DNA of 64,000 nt from Pegea sp. RAD2-039 (lineage: Eukaryota > Chordata > Thaliacea > Salpida > Salpidae), in contig JAQGEQ010000083.1 in assembly GCA_034620365.1 (NCBI GenBank), forward strand, positions 1 through 64,000, written 5' to 3'. The notes beneath the pieces were generated by a model. That model saw only the letters and a list, made by a program, of their open reading frames with translations. It was not told the origin of the DNA and searched no databases. Position numbers and translations under genes: made by a program. Of the stretch, positions 21,791 to 36,000 are shown piece after piece. The stretch's first letter is position 1. Every line of letters starts with the position of its first letter.

Positions 21791-23864
21791 CAATTATCTT
21801 GTTTCGAATCAATATATTCAACTTGTCTTTTATAAATTTAAGTAAAGAGCTCCTCTACTGTTGATTAAGCCACAAAATCAACTCATAAAAATGAACTAGA
21901 GAAAAACAAAGAAACACAACAAGCTAAGAAAGATATACATTTAGAAATTGCTAAATAACATCGTTTAGAATGTTATTTTTTTATTAATAAGAATATTCAC
22001 TAAGATGTGCTAACACAGAGACAGTATAGAAAGTTAAATTGTAATATAACTAATCAGAAAATATATATGGAGTCAATTCAACATTTCACTCTCAATAAAA
22101 AGTTATAAAAACAAAAAGAAAAGTTTAAGAACATTCAAAGAATCGAAAATATTATATAAAATAAAATGGTAACACATAGAATGTTTTCCTATGTGATAAA
22201 ATCTTTAATATGTAAACGAAAGCTTTATAAGTTAGTACCTTAAATTATACAAATACTTCTTAGAAAGCAAACTTTTTTATAATTAGTATTTTTTATATAT
22301 GTTAAAAAAATGGTAAAAAAGTAAAGCAAATATTAATAACAAATAGATTTTCAACTTTATTGACATCTAACATTTACAACTAAACAGCTTAGCTTACTCA
22401 GAGGCATAAATAGTTTAGCATCAAATTGAAAAATTATCAATCAAAAAAGCTTTTGAGATGTAAAAAAGATAAGTTCTTTATAGAGGGCTTTTAAATTTTG
22501 AAAAAGTTCAAGTTTTTTCAGTTGTTACTTTAAATAAGCAAATTATAAATTGCTGAGTTAAAAATTTGAACAATAATTAATAATGTTAAGTCTTTTTTAA
22601 ATATACCAGAAAATTTATTTACTAAAAGGTTTGTGAATAAAAGTAATTAAAGTTTTAAAGTAGATTCTACCTATAGTAGTTTGTTTTAAATAATAAAATA
22701 CAATCGATTTAAAAAATAATTACAGTTTTAATTTTACTAAATCAGTAGTTATAAATCACTACTGGTTACAAATATACTAGCATAACTATGAAAAGATACT
22801 TTAATCTTGTAATTGAGTTGAAGAGCTTGTACAATTGATTGTTTTTGAGTAACTGACGGTATTGAATTCAAAATGTTCAAGTGTGCTTAATGAGAACTGA
22901 AACTCAAATTGATGCTGTATGGATGATGTTGTAGTGCTAGTAACTTAAAAAAATGTGCTCTTTAAGTCAGGTAACTTTTAATTTCTAGCTCGAGGAGTTT
23001 ATTTGTTTTGTTCAATTTTATTACTTCTGTAATAACTGTATTTACAAAAATTGAAAGAATTACTACATTTAAAGTTATTTTGTAAAACTTAAAATGTAAA
23101 CTTTGCACAAACTTGAAGTTGAACGTATTAAGCTTTATTGAATTAAATAAAACTTGGATTTAAAATAACGCTTTAAAAACTGTTACATTTGCTAATTGAC
23201 TTTATAAAGAAGCTCTGAGAACTAAATTTAAGAATTACCAACGAGTTGACACTTGAATTATTTATTGGGTTTCGAAAAAAACTCAGCCTATAGAATTTTT
23301 TTTACTTAAAAAATATATATATTCTACCACCTTAAAGTTGTTTTGTTTTAGAGTCTGCTAGAATTTTAGCTATATATTTTGATAAAGTATTCAAGAAAAA
23401 ATTTGTTGCAAAAAGAATACATTTTATTCAGAACAAGTTTTTATCCTTATCATCATATGCTTAGTTTTTTTTCTGTTTAGTTCTGAATAAGAACAATAAA
23501 TTATAACTAACTGTAGAAAAATTTATTAAGTAGAAAAGTAGAAACTTTTAATTAAATTTTCATCAAAATAAGTTTGTTTTGCTGTTTTTATTTATTTATC
23601 AGTTTCTAGTTTTTTAATTCGTTGAAACTAAACTTATCAACAAACTAAATTCTTAAACTAAAAGGTTTATAGACATAAATTCAATTTGACTTAAAGAGAA
23701 ATCCATGCAAAGGTTACTAATAATATTTGATTTTAATTAAAAATAACTCTGTCATTATAATAATTCTTTTTGAAAAGATTCCAACACTATCAGTTTTTTT
23801 ATCTAGAGTTAGTAAGCTGTATATTGACAAAATGATAATTTGAAGTTTTAAAAACATTGGAAAT
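21791..23864. other. AT-rich spacer upstream of ADGRV1
   Basis: This separates AASDHPPT from ADGRV1 and should hold the ADGRV1 promoter and 5' UTR. No ORF, RNA gene or mobile element could be recognised on either strand. Confidence 0.45.
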
Positions 23865-24062
23865 ATGAAAACGAGCATCAATTGGCAGAGCTGTGTGTTT
23901 ATTTTCGTCTTTCTAAATAACTTTCTGTCTTCAACTAATTCTGTTTTTGTGAGATTTACAAAAACAGATTTTGGAAACCTTACAGAGCAAGAAAATAATT
24001 TTATTGAGTTAGAGGTAGAAAGAGAAGGGAAAATATCTTCTCCATTTACTGTGATAATAAAG
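23865..24062 (+). other. ADGRV1: ADGRV1 exon 1: signal peptide and first Calx-beta strand
   Basis: Encodes MKTSINWQSC, a hydrophobic core VFIFVFLNNFL and a small-residue region SSTNS, a good signal peptide with cleavage expected near residue 26. VFVRFTKTDFGNLTEQENN and LEVEREG then start the first Calx-beta repeat. The exon is 66 codons long and ends in phase 0 at a GTAAAT donor. Confidence 0.85.
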
Positions 24063-27000
24063 GTAAATTGCTTTTAAATACTCTTTTTTTACAAATATAA
24101 ACTTTAATAAACTAGGTTGAACCGGACACTAATGACTTCAAAAGTAGTTCTTGGACAATACCGTTTCCTCTAAATGATTTGGAAACTTCTATCAAATCAG
24201 TTTCTGTATTTGTTGCAGAGGATGACTTGCCAGAAAACACAGAAATCTTTACGTTAGTTAATTTCATTTCTTCGTGATTAATAATAAAATACTCTGGTTT
24301 ATCTACACTTTAAAATATTTTAGATTTATTATAAGCTAAGTAAAGATAATTAAAGTCATTTATAAAATAAGACTTTTTGAAAACAAGACTACTAGAAACA
24401 AAATATATCTAGAAAGTGTAAAATGCTTCAGGAATTTAATTTCTTAACATAATTAAACAAAGTTCTTCTTAAAATGATTTAGGTTTTTCTTGCAATCATC
24501 TGCTGCAAATGTGAATGTTGAAGAGCCCAGCACAGCAAACATAACTATCTTACCAAATGATGATGCACAAGGAATAGTTTTCTTCACAAATGTAGGTCAA
24601 GTTTCTATAAAAATATCTGTAACTATATTACTTGTACTATCATTACTTATTATTAAACAAACTTATTAATAAAACTCTCAAATAGTAATAATAAAATTGT
24701 GAAAATCTTTTGCTTTTATAGACTTCAACTGTATTCACTAAGGAAGCTCATGAAACAAATCAAACTATTTTGCTTAATGCAACTCGTAATAGAGGCCTTT
24801 ACAACGCCACATCAGTTGTTTATAAAATTCTACCAATCAAAGAAGAGTTTGACGAAGAAAGTTTCTTTATAGTTTTGTAATAAATGATTAAGACTTTGTA
24901 GAGTTTTATTTTGATATTTCAACTCTTCTTTTTTAACTACAGAGCTCAAACCTAGATCTTTTCGATCTGTTTCCGATGCAAGGAAAAGTTGATTTTCTAG
25001 AAGATGAATACTCAAAAACTATTGAAATAACAGTTTTAAGTGATGAGGTCTGTTTTAAATGTGTCAGTTCAATGTGATAAGTTTTTCAAAACTTCTTTAA
25101 CTTTGATACTTCATATTTGTTTATATCTGAAACTGATTCTATTACATTTTCATTCAGGAGCCAGAAAATGAAGAAACGTTTTTAGTTGAGCTGCAAAACG
25201 CAACAGGCGGAATGAAAATTAATGAAGATAAATCACAAATCGAAATCGTAATCAGCTCTAATGACAGCCCTGTTAGGTACACAAGTTCGACTTTTTACCA
25301 AATTATTTACTTGACTGGATTTTTAAACTGAAGTTAAAATAAATAATTAAAAAACGCAAAAAAATATCCTTTAAATTTTGTGAAGATTTTCAAAAGAAAT
25401 TTATTCCATCAACGAAAATGTTAATTCGTTTGAAGTTAACATCACTAGAGGCTTAAGTAAAGATGGAATCAGAAAAATTGGACCTGATACCGGAGAGGTA
25501 AACTAATTCAAAGTGTTTCGGATTGTAGCATGTTTAGAGTTTTAAACTTTCTACAATGTAATTCACAAATTTCTACAAAATATAACACTAAGTGAAAAGT
25601 AAATAAATACTTATAAGCCATTTTAATTACTTAATACTTTTTTTGGAACATAAATAATAATATTGTTGATAATAGGTCTTAGTTGATTATGAAATAATTG
25701 ATGGAAGTGCTGTTCGAGGGGAGGATTTTGTAGCACAAGGCTCAGGAACAATACGTTTTAATAAAGAGAAGAATTACGCTGCAATTGAGGTATGTATACT
25801 CATTGAACGTGTTCACTTGAATCATTCAATTAATCAAAACATCCAAAAGGTTTTTGTGATTGATGATGATAAGCCAGAAGTGGCAGAAAATTTCACAATC
25901 GAGCTTTACCCTATTTCAGTTAGTGGTGATGCTGTTGTTGTTGATCCGTATATATGTACGGTTGTTATTGAACCAAATGATAATGCAAACGGAATTCTTT
26001 CAATCAATACATCCAAGACAGAAAAATTTCAGTCTCCATTTTTTACTGAAGATAGCTTCGTCGTGCGAAATAATAAAACGTCAGTTAAATTTTTCTACTT
26101 TTTAATATTTGCATCACAATTGTTGTACTTTCAGGTTCAATTATATAAAAGTTGAACGTCTTGGAGGTTCTTTTGATGATGTTACTGTCGAATGGAAGAT
26201 TCAACAACCAAATAAAACTGAAATATCACTTTCAGACTTTCTTAACCCAATATCAGGAGTTATTTCTTTCGAAGCTGGTCAAACTGAAGTACAGTTAGAA
26301 ATCAACGTCACTATTGGAAATAAACCTTTGGAAGCTGTTGCTATGGAGTTTCGGTTGTTTTAAATATCACAGTTTTTAATGATTGTTTTATTTTTACGTC
26401 TCGAATCACAGATTGTTTCCTGATACAATTGAAGGAGGTGCAGGACTTGAATCTCCATATCATGTTGATATGATAATTGCTGATTGTAACGATGTTTATG
26501 GATTGATTGGACTGAGCATGAATGATAGTTTAATAGAAGTAAATGAAAATGAAGAGGAAAGGTTAGAAAAGTTTTCGTTTGAAAATAAGCTTGATAGTTG
26601 TATGTTAAATATCAAAATTATTCCAGCTGTCAGACTTTATATTTTTCTGTTTATGTGAAAATTATCACAAAAACTATTTAGATAGAAATTTACAGTTATT
26701 AAATCTAACAAAATATTATCCAAAAGTAATTTTTAAAATATCTAATTGCACAAAATTTCTGTAAATAATAGTTACTTTAATGAAAGATAATAACTAAAAA
26801 ATGCCAATAATTTGTAACCAATTCTTTTTCTTGTATTGCAAATAGATTTTTGCTAACAGCTCTTATACGGGAAAAAGGTACAAAAGGAGATATAGAAATA
26901 TCATACTCTAGTTACTACTTGCTACCTGGAGAGAAAAAGGTTAGTGAAGCTATGCCAGGAGTCTTACTTGAAGGGAGTGGAAAACTTACAATGTATGAAG

Positions 27001-30000
27001 GAGAAAGTAAGTTGCTACAATGAATTATTCAACAGATGTACTTTGTTTTAAACTTTTACAAACAACATCAGTTCAATGTTTAAAGTTACACAAATGTAAA
27101 ATTATGTTTAATATAATAAGAATAACTATTTCTATAAAATTTTTAATCAATTTGGTGCTTTATAAAGTCTTCATTTTTGTCCTAGATAAAGTAAATTTTC
27201 GAATTGCTATTGAAAATGAAGCTTTTCTTGAAGTACGATCAACTTTTATCATCCTCTTGGAAAGTGTTAAATTGGTTTGTATTGCTATTCTACTTGAATA
27301 TGAAAATAATATCTTCTTTACATTAAACAAATTAAACTTATTTTACTCTAATAATTATAATTCTACAAATAAGATAGTGTAAGCTACATTTAGTTTTAGA
27401 AAAATTGTTTTTTGGTTAGATTGGTAGACAGCCACTAATACCGCCGATGACACCAAAACTAATTGATGAAAAGGCTAACGTGACAATTGTAGTAGAAGCC
27501 CAATTTGCAAATAGTGAAATCGGTTTTCTTGATGTAAATGATTATATAGCTGAAGAACCAGAATCAAATGAGAAACCTTTGATAATATCGCTAGAGCTTT
27601 ATCGTGAAGGTACTTCTAATTTGTAAACTAGTTGAGCTTTGATTAAAACTACTACACAAGTTTTTATGGACTTAAAAAATCAGTTATTTTCTTTTTGACA
27701 CTTTTTTTAAACTTATGATAGCTATGATCATTTTATTCCAATAATTATTATGTCTGGGTAATCAAAACATCTTTATAGAAAAAAATACTAGAGTTAGCTT
27801 GCAACTGATTTTACTTGTGAACTTCTTTAAAAGGACTATCAGGAGACGCTACAATTAATCTTTCATATCAAAGTATCGGTAACAATTCACAAGATGTATT
27901 TGAAGGAAAAGATTACATCAAGGGTCCAGAATCTGTGTTTATGAGAGCTGGTGAAAGTCAGGCCTTTACGTCGATAACTATCTTACCTGATAACGTTCCT
28001 GAAGTTAACGAAACAATTATGATTCGTCTTGATCGGTAAATTATACTACGTTAAATTGTTCTAATAAATAATTCAAAATTGAGTGTTTTTCCTTCATGGA
28101 ACAATTATGTTTTAACTTTCATTTTGAAGAAAATTGTTTTAGCTTAGCTCTGTTTTTTGTTCGAATGATTATAGAATCATTTAACATTCTATTTAAAATG
28201 ACTAAAACTAACGAAACTGTTTATAAACTTATATAAATTGTTTATATGCCCAGTTTTTTTCTCGTAGTACATTCTGCCTACACTACTTTTTTATCAATAT
28301 TTTTCTAGCGTCGAACCGAAAAATCAGAAACTAAAAAGATCTTCTTCATTCAAACGAGTCATCATTTTGATGAATGATAATGCCACCGGAGTGTTTCAAT
28401 TTAACCAATCATCAATCAAAGATTATATAATTGAAGTAAGTTTTAAATTTAGAACTTTTGTTAAATTTAACTACAACATTTTTACAAAAGGCTTTAAATT
28501 GAAAAATATTGAATTTTTCATTTATTATTTGTGAACTTACAGGAAGATGAAACAAGCAGTGTCGTTGTAAATATTGAGAGAAGCAAAGGAGATTATCAAA
28601 TGCAAATGGTAGAGTGTGATGTGATACCAGACGGCAAAAATCAGTTTTACGGAGTCCCTGAAATTCTTGTCTTTCCACCAGGTATTAGTGAACTATTTTA
28701 AATAAATATTATTTGCAATAATTATCGATGTATATCAAAATTAAAACATAAAACTATGATTAGAGCATGAATAGTTTCTGTTAAGATTTATTAGACATTT
28801 TATTGCAAATGAATTTTTAAGGTAAAAGATCAATTGATGTTTCATTGGTTCCTAAAGATGATGTAATTCCTGAGTTAGATATAACTTATCAGCTAGGTAA
28901 ATATTTTATCCATATAAAAATAATACAAAACGTTTGTTTCAAAAACTATGATGAAAATCTTTATTCAAAAATAGAATTTGATAATAAATATCATAAAATA
29001 ATTGTGTCAAATTTATAAGTCTTTGTTGACAACACAAGTTTAAAGTTTGACTAAAATTGACTACATGAATAAGCAAATAAATGATGTGCTTTTAGTTTTA
29101 CGTTCATATGGAAATCCTTCAAGTATTATTGGTGAACGGAATGAGATTAATATTACAATTTCAAGTAATGATTATCCATATGGCCTATTTGGTTTTCAAG
29201 ATCAAGAAACTACTAAAAGGATTGGTAAATATTGAGGTTTACTTGAATACAAAGTAGACTATCAGACTTAATTTGAGAAATTTATTTGTTATCATTCAAA
29301 ACTTGTCTCGTAGTTTACTGTAGAATAAAAGTAATATGTGAAGTATTTGAAAATACCCGGAAAATCTTATTGAATTAGAATTAAATACCTTTTCTAAAAT
29401 TAAACTTTGTTTTTATGGGTAAAAATATAGAAAACAATTTTATTAAAGTTCCTATTTTCTTTCCTTTAATTAAAAAGGTGAAAGTGAGGGTAATGAAGTT
29501 CAATCAGCTGAGTTCATAGTTAAAAGATTAAAAGGAACAGTTGGGAGTGTGGACATCTTTTGGGTGATTCAACCGAATGATACAAATGATTTATCTCCAG
29601 TAGAAGGGGTTCTCCATTTTGATGACAGCGAACAACAAGCAAGTTTTATTTTATAAGTATAAATATTTAATATTTCGTTAAAAATGACAATAAGGTTAAA
29701 GAATATGTCATTTATTAATAATTTAGTGTGAGAAGATTTTATTTTACAAACTGAAACTATCAAACATGGCTGATATATTCTTTGGTAAAGCTGCAATTTG
29801 TTAGCAAAATAATTCTTCATTAGTCAAAAAATAGTTGGTGTAAAATCATAATAAAAAGCTCTCATTCTATCTTTATTCATAAAAATGAAGGAAGAAGTTA
29901 CCATAAACATTTATGAAATTTATAAATTGAAGTATTGTTCATTAATACAAAAGTTCACTTTATTATTCAAACAATAGAATTTTTGAGGTTAAAATTGCAA

Positions 30001-33000
30001 AACTATTTTAATATTACTTTATGTTTTGATGGATCCTATGTAGTTACTGTCCGCTTAGATCAAATAGATGACGGTTTGTTATTTACATAATATTCAATGC
30101 CCTTAATAATAACCAATTATTTCTAAAATTTTATATTTAATGATAATATGTGTTCTGAAAGAAATGAATTTGTATGAAAAATTCATAACTAACAACTAAT
30201 AGGTTTTTTGATGTTTTATCTATTTTGTTGTTTTTTATAACTACTTTAAAAATGTTAGAAAATATTACAAGTTGAAAGTGTTGCTGATGAAAATCCAGAA
30301 CCTGTCGAAGAATTTTCAATAATTTTGAAGAAAGTCGACAAATTTGGAGAAATTGATGAAAATTCTTATAACTCAACAGTTATTATTGAATCTAATGACA
30401 AAGCTGTATATATTAAAGGTTTGGAGGGATTTGTTCTTTTCATATCAAATTCACCATATTACAAATACATGCAATTTGCCAGAATACCAAAAAATGCATC
30501 AATGCATCTACGATAAACTATTTGTCGTAAATTTCAGGAGCTTATTATCGTAAAGTGCAAGAAGGCGATGAAGTTCTATTTACTATACACAGAGAGGGAA
30601 CTGGTTCTGATATGACAACTGTTGAGCTATCAACTATCTCTCGCAACTCAACTAATTCTCAAACGGCTTCATCAGATGAAGACTATGATCCAATCGTAAA
30701 CAAAACTTTGAGTTTTTTACCTGGCCAGCTTGATGTTGATGTTCTTGTCAAAATAAAAGATGATGATGTTCCTGAAAACAATGAAACATTTTTCATTGAA
30801 GTTAGTAAAACTAGAACAAGTTTAATCAAAAAGTTGTTTAATATTTGTCAACTTCAGATATTTAACGCCAAGCCTGATTATGTTGTGTACGGACTCACTG
30901 AAGTAGAGATTGAAATAGAAGAGAACGATGACTCTGGTGGTATTTTCACATTTCAAAATATCTCTCAGCCAATCAAATTAGTTGAAGGAATTCCTTTCAA
31001 TTTCACGTCAGTTTTAAGAAGAATACTAATGAAGTTATTTAAATCTATTATTTATTTAGCTTAAAAAGAGAAAGAGGAGCATTTGGAACAGTAGGAGTGA
31101 AGTGGAAGATCATATCTGACAACTCCTCTCAGCTATCTGAAGTATGACTTTTAGAAACTCTCTATTATTATTATCTAAAAACTTTTATTCGATGCAAAGA
31201 ATGAGTTCATAGAAAGTGAAGGTTGGATTAATTTCGGTGAAAATATTCGTCAAAGTGCGATTACTATTCAACCAAAGTCTGATTTGATTCCTGAATACGT
31301 TGAAACATTTGAATTAGTTCTCATAAATGTTTCGAGTGAGTCTATTAATGTTTTATTTGATTTATAATCTTAATAATTTTTTGATTAAAATTACTTATAA
31401 AATAGAAATAAATTGCCAATAGTTTTGAAATATCAAAGTTGTATAAAATTAAATAGTTTTAATTCGCCAAACTTTACAGAATTTTGACTAACTTATTTGA
31501 ATTTTTTAAAGAATGAAAGATTGTATAAATATAATTTAAGAATGAATTTTTTGTGATACTATCCTAACTTCTTTACTAGCAAAGATCAACTTTTACAGAA
31601 TCTGGAAAACTATCAAATATAACGAAGAACTTGAGTATTTCGTTAACGATTACAGAGAACGACAATCCCCATGGTCTAATCTCAACTGATGCTAACATCT
31701 CATCTTTAATAATGACTGAAAATGATGTGAACTCAACTATTGAAATTAATCGAAAAATGGGTACTGACGGCGATATTAAAGTGAATTCCAAATCTTCTAG
31801 AAAATCTTCTTGACTGAGTCAAACTCTAATTAAATTTTTCTTTTGAATTTGAAGGTTTTATGGGAAATTTATTCAATTGTAGTAGATTTACCAGAGAGTT
31901 GTATTGACTTGATACTACATGGACAATTAACAAATGAAACTATATTACTTCAAACAGAATCTAGAAATGATCATATTCGAACACCAGTAGCTAGGTTCAA
32001 ATCTGGTAAAATCCTGCTAGGCTTCAAAGTTCAATTATTTTTAATCATCTTATTTCTAGGATCAACTCTTACTTTTGACCTGATTTCATCACTGAAAGCT
32101 TATAAGCTAACTGAAACTTCTACTTTTAGTATTTGGTTTCAGACGTTTGAAACTGACCAGATTTATTCTGACTTGTTGCAAATATTTGATATTAATAAAA
32201 CAACCTTATTCCTGCTTAGTTTATCGAAAAACTATTTGAAAGTCAATAGCAGGTAGTATAGAGTTTAAGCTTTAATATTTAAATAAACGCTACTACAAAG
32301 TTCCAAATAAAAATAATTATCATAAGTATAAATAGTCGAATTAAAACTAAAAGCTGATCTATTAAGAATTGTTTTAATCAGATGTTTCATTGAAAAACTA
32401 GCTGTATAGCAAACTTACATCAAATTTTTTTCAGTTTTATATCCCAAGAAATAGAATTGGATGAAAACTACTATGATGGTAAATGGCATAATTTGGTTGC
32501 TTCTGTTAATTTAGAAAGGATTTTCTTATACATTGATGGAAACAAAATAAAAAACATGTAAGAATTTTGTGTTCTGTGCGACATACGAAAAAAAGGATAA
32601 AGTCTCGCTTAAAAATAAAAGTTTGCAAATGTATCAATAATTAAAGTATTAGAGTAAAAGCAGTATAGAATAACAAAGTAGTATAAAAATTAAAAGCTTT
32701 GTTTTTTAGTACTTTTGACCAAATACTTGGCCTCGTAAAAGCAAACCAAATTGTTATTGGAAATCAAAGTCCGAAAACTAGTTTTATCGGCAAGATCCAA
32801 GATGCGAGAATATATTTCATTGCTCTATCTACATCTCAAGTTCAACAAATTTATCATTTCCATACATCACAATCTGATTTTAAAGTTACATCTCGATACG
32901 AGCATATATTGTAAGAGAGTTTTGTTGTAGCATGTTGAAGAGCAATTGCTTTTATATTGTCAATTAATCTTTTATCTCAGAACAATTTATTTAAAAGGCA

Positions 33001-36000
33001 AAAAGATTGAGTTTGTGTAGTTATACTTTACAATTTTTATATAAAATCTTTTTTCTAAATCATAGCTTTTTAGTATTAAAATAAAAGTATTATTTAACTT
33101 CTATTATTTTATAGAAACGGAAAAGAAAAAATTGAAGTTGAAATCGATGTATTAGACGATTTAGAAACTGAAGGAAATGAAATATTTCGCTTTCAGTTGC
33201 TTGATGCTAACAACGGAGCAACTATTAACAGTTTGGGTTCATCTGTATCAGTAACAAGTAAAATAAAGCTTTGAATGATGCCACTTGGCAATTTACAAAC
33301 AATCATTTGTTAGTTTATTCACTAAGAATTCATTTATTTATATCAATAAATGCGAAGGAGGGTGTCTGAAGAGAGCACCTCCCACTAACACACATTCTCA
33401 CAAATAATATATATTAAGTTAAAAATATAGAAAGCAAAAGATGTAACACATGGCATTTCGGTAGTCCTCAAAGCATATAACAGTGAACAATTACATAGAA
33501 TGCCAGTAATATTAAAAACGGGAAAAATCACAGTTTAGAAATGGTAGTGTCGGTGACATTATAACGGTTCAACTTCTGCTCGAACAACACAAGTGATTCT
33601 GACATGACGATTTCTGATGGCAGCTGGTTCCAAGTACTAATCGTGCGGTATGAGAAAAAATTTACTCTGATTAATGTACCAGGTGATATGGGCGTATTAA
33701 GATGTAATGTGTGTCATCTGAGTTGATATAACTTGAAGGAAGGACTAATGGAAAAGAAAGCATCGAATTGAAGGTTAATTAAACTGTGGATAATTAAAAA
33801 AATAAGAATTAAGTCGTATTTAAACCGTCGAATTTCCAAAGTATCTAAATTTAAAAAGCTGTCAGGATGTTTATAATTATCGTATTTAATATTAACTTTC
33901 CTGCATACCAATCTTGTAAATGTTACCTGAACAGATTCGATATTTTTGATATCACCAACTTGATATGGCATCCATGCACTAACATTGTATTCAAGAATTG
34001 GACGTACGTACAATTTTAAACAATTGTAAAGAAGTATGGATCACTAGAATTAAAGGTCTTTATAATAATGTAAACAATGTTGATTGATTTTCCAAAGATT
34101 TTGGAAACATAATTATGAGTCAGATGATAGGGTAATGCCAAGGTCTAGTACCGAAAATATTTGTTGAATAATAAATCCATTGATGGACTATCGTTTTAAG
34201 GAATTTGCAGCTGGTTTACGAGAAAAAGTTATGAGTTCAGAAGTTAAAAAGACTAGGGGACGCAGAACGGAACCCTGAGGAATACCGCTGGTGACTTGAC
34301 TAGGTGTAGATAAAGATCATTTAATACGAGTTTGTTGGATTCTACTTCATGAATAATCTTCAAACCACTTTAAGTTAAAGCTGTTGATTTTTTAATTTTG
34401 TAAAATAATACAAAGCTTGTTGTGTGGGACAGAATCAAACGCTTTAGCAAAATCAAGATGTATCACAAGGAGTATTACTTTTATAATAGGCTGTAACCTC
34501 ATTAAGAAAAGTGAGATGTTGAGTCAGGGAAGATCTCCGTTTCACAAAGACATCAAATATTAGATTGTGCTCCATCATATGATTGCAAATGATGTGTTCT
34601 TCAGTTTTGCAGATTTTAAGTGCAGTGTATATAGGACCCTATTTATGAATTGGAGTAATAACAGCTTTCTTTCAAATTTGTGGAACTCTTCCTCGCCTCA
34701 GAGTAATGTTAAAGAGTAGCAATAAAAGTAGTAATAAAGAGGAAATAGTTTTTCGTAAAAATAAAGCAGGGATCTGACCAGGGGTGTTGAAAACTGATGA
34801 TTTTAAAGATTTTAAATCTAAAAAAAGCATTTGATTGCAAGAAGATTAAAAAGTAGATAATTAAAATTAGATTATTTTTTAGTTAACTTTATACAGAAGT
34901 TTTTTAAAGCTCTAAAAATCTTTTGCCTTACACGTTGAGCTAAACTTGAAGTTATTGAAACTAACTTGTATTTAGTTTTACCAAATGACAACGCAAATGG
35001 AAGGTTTTCATTTGCTGAGTCATGTCAACCGAGCCGACTTCAAGAAAATCAAACATTCACCTGTTATTTGCAAAGAACTCTTGGTGATGAGGGACATGTA
35101 ACTGTTCATTGGTCAGTAAATAGTATCGAAAATGAAGAAGAAGATTTTGAACCAGCTTCTGGAGAAGTTCATTTTTCTTCTGGAGAATTAGAAAAAGTGA
35201 AAACTGTTTTTCATCTAAACCTTAATTTTTATTTAGACTTTATATACAGAGCTTCAATATAACTGTCCGAGACGATATCATCCCAGAGTTACAAGAAGCT
35301 CACAACATTTCTTTAATCAAAGTCAGCTTTACAACACTCAAAGAAAATGATGGTATCAAAAGTCATAATGCTGCTACCATTGACCCTGATGATAGCTGGA
35401 CAACAGTCTTAATAGAAGAAAATGATCATCCAAACGGTGTCTTGCAAGTTAGTGAGAAATAAAATGTTTTTTTATTACATTATGAAAATTTGAAATATAT
35501 TTCAGTTTTTTTCTGATCAAATTTGGCCCGATTTAAATTCGGAAGAAATCATCTCTGAAAAAGATTTTGCTTCAAAACTGTTTGTAAACGAGCATCAAAA
35601 GTTTGTTCCAATCCTTGTTGAAAGAGCCGGAGGAGTATTTGGAGAAGTGAGTACGGAGTGGCGTACTATCGATGGAACAGCGATTTCAAAGCAAGAACCA
35701 AAAGATTTCAAAGTACAATTTATGATTGTTGAATAAATCATTTTTCTATCAACTGAAATTGTAGCCGAAGTTTTAACTTGTTACATTTTGGTTAACAAAT
35801 TTTCTATCCATAGTCAGCTGCCGGGACTTTGACGTTTGAAAACGGCCAACGATTTTCACAAATAACTGTTGAAATCATTGATGATGATAAATCTGAGTTG
35901 GAAGAAAGTTTTTTTATCGAATTGAGAAATCCAACAGGAAAAGGTGATGTGCTACCAAGATCGGACACGGCTTAGAAACTGTAAAAGCTTAAAAGTAAAT

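Noticed and set aside
21900-23700. Bacterial contamination or horizontal transfer
   Set aside because: Base composition, introns and poly(A) signals are uniform across the window; all recognised genes are standard animal families.
27020-27382. 120-codon ORF within ADGRV1
   Set aside because: Most of it is intron read-through; only about 27183-27275 carries a Calx-beta-like stretch (NEAFLEVRSTFIILLESV) and is counted inside ADGRV1.
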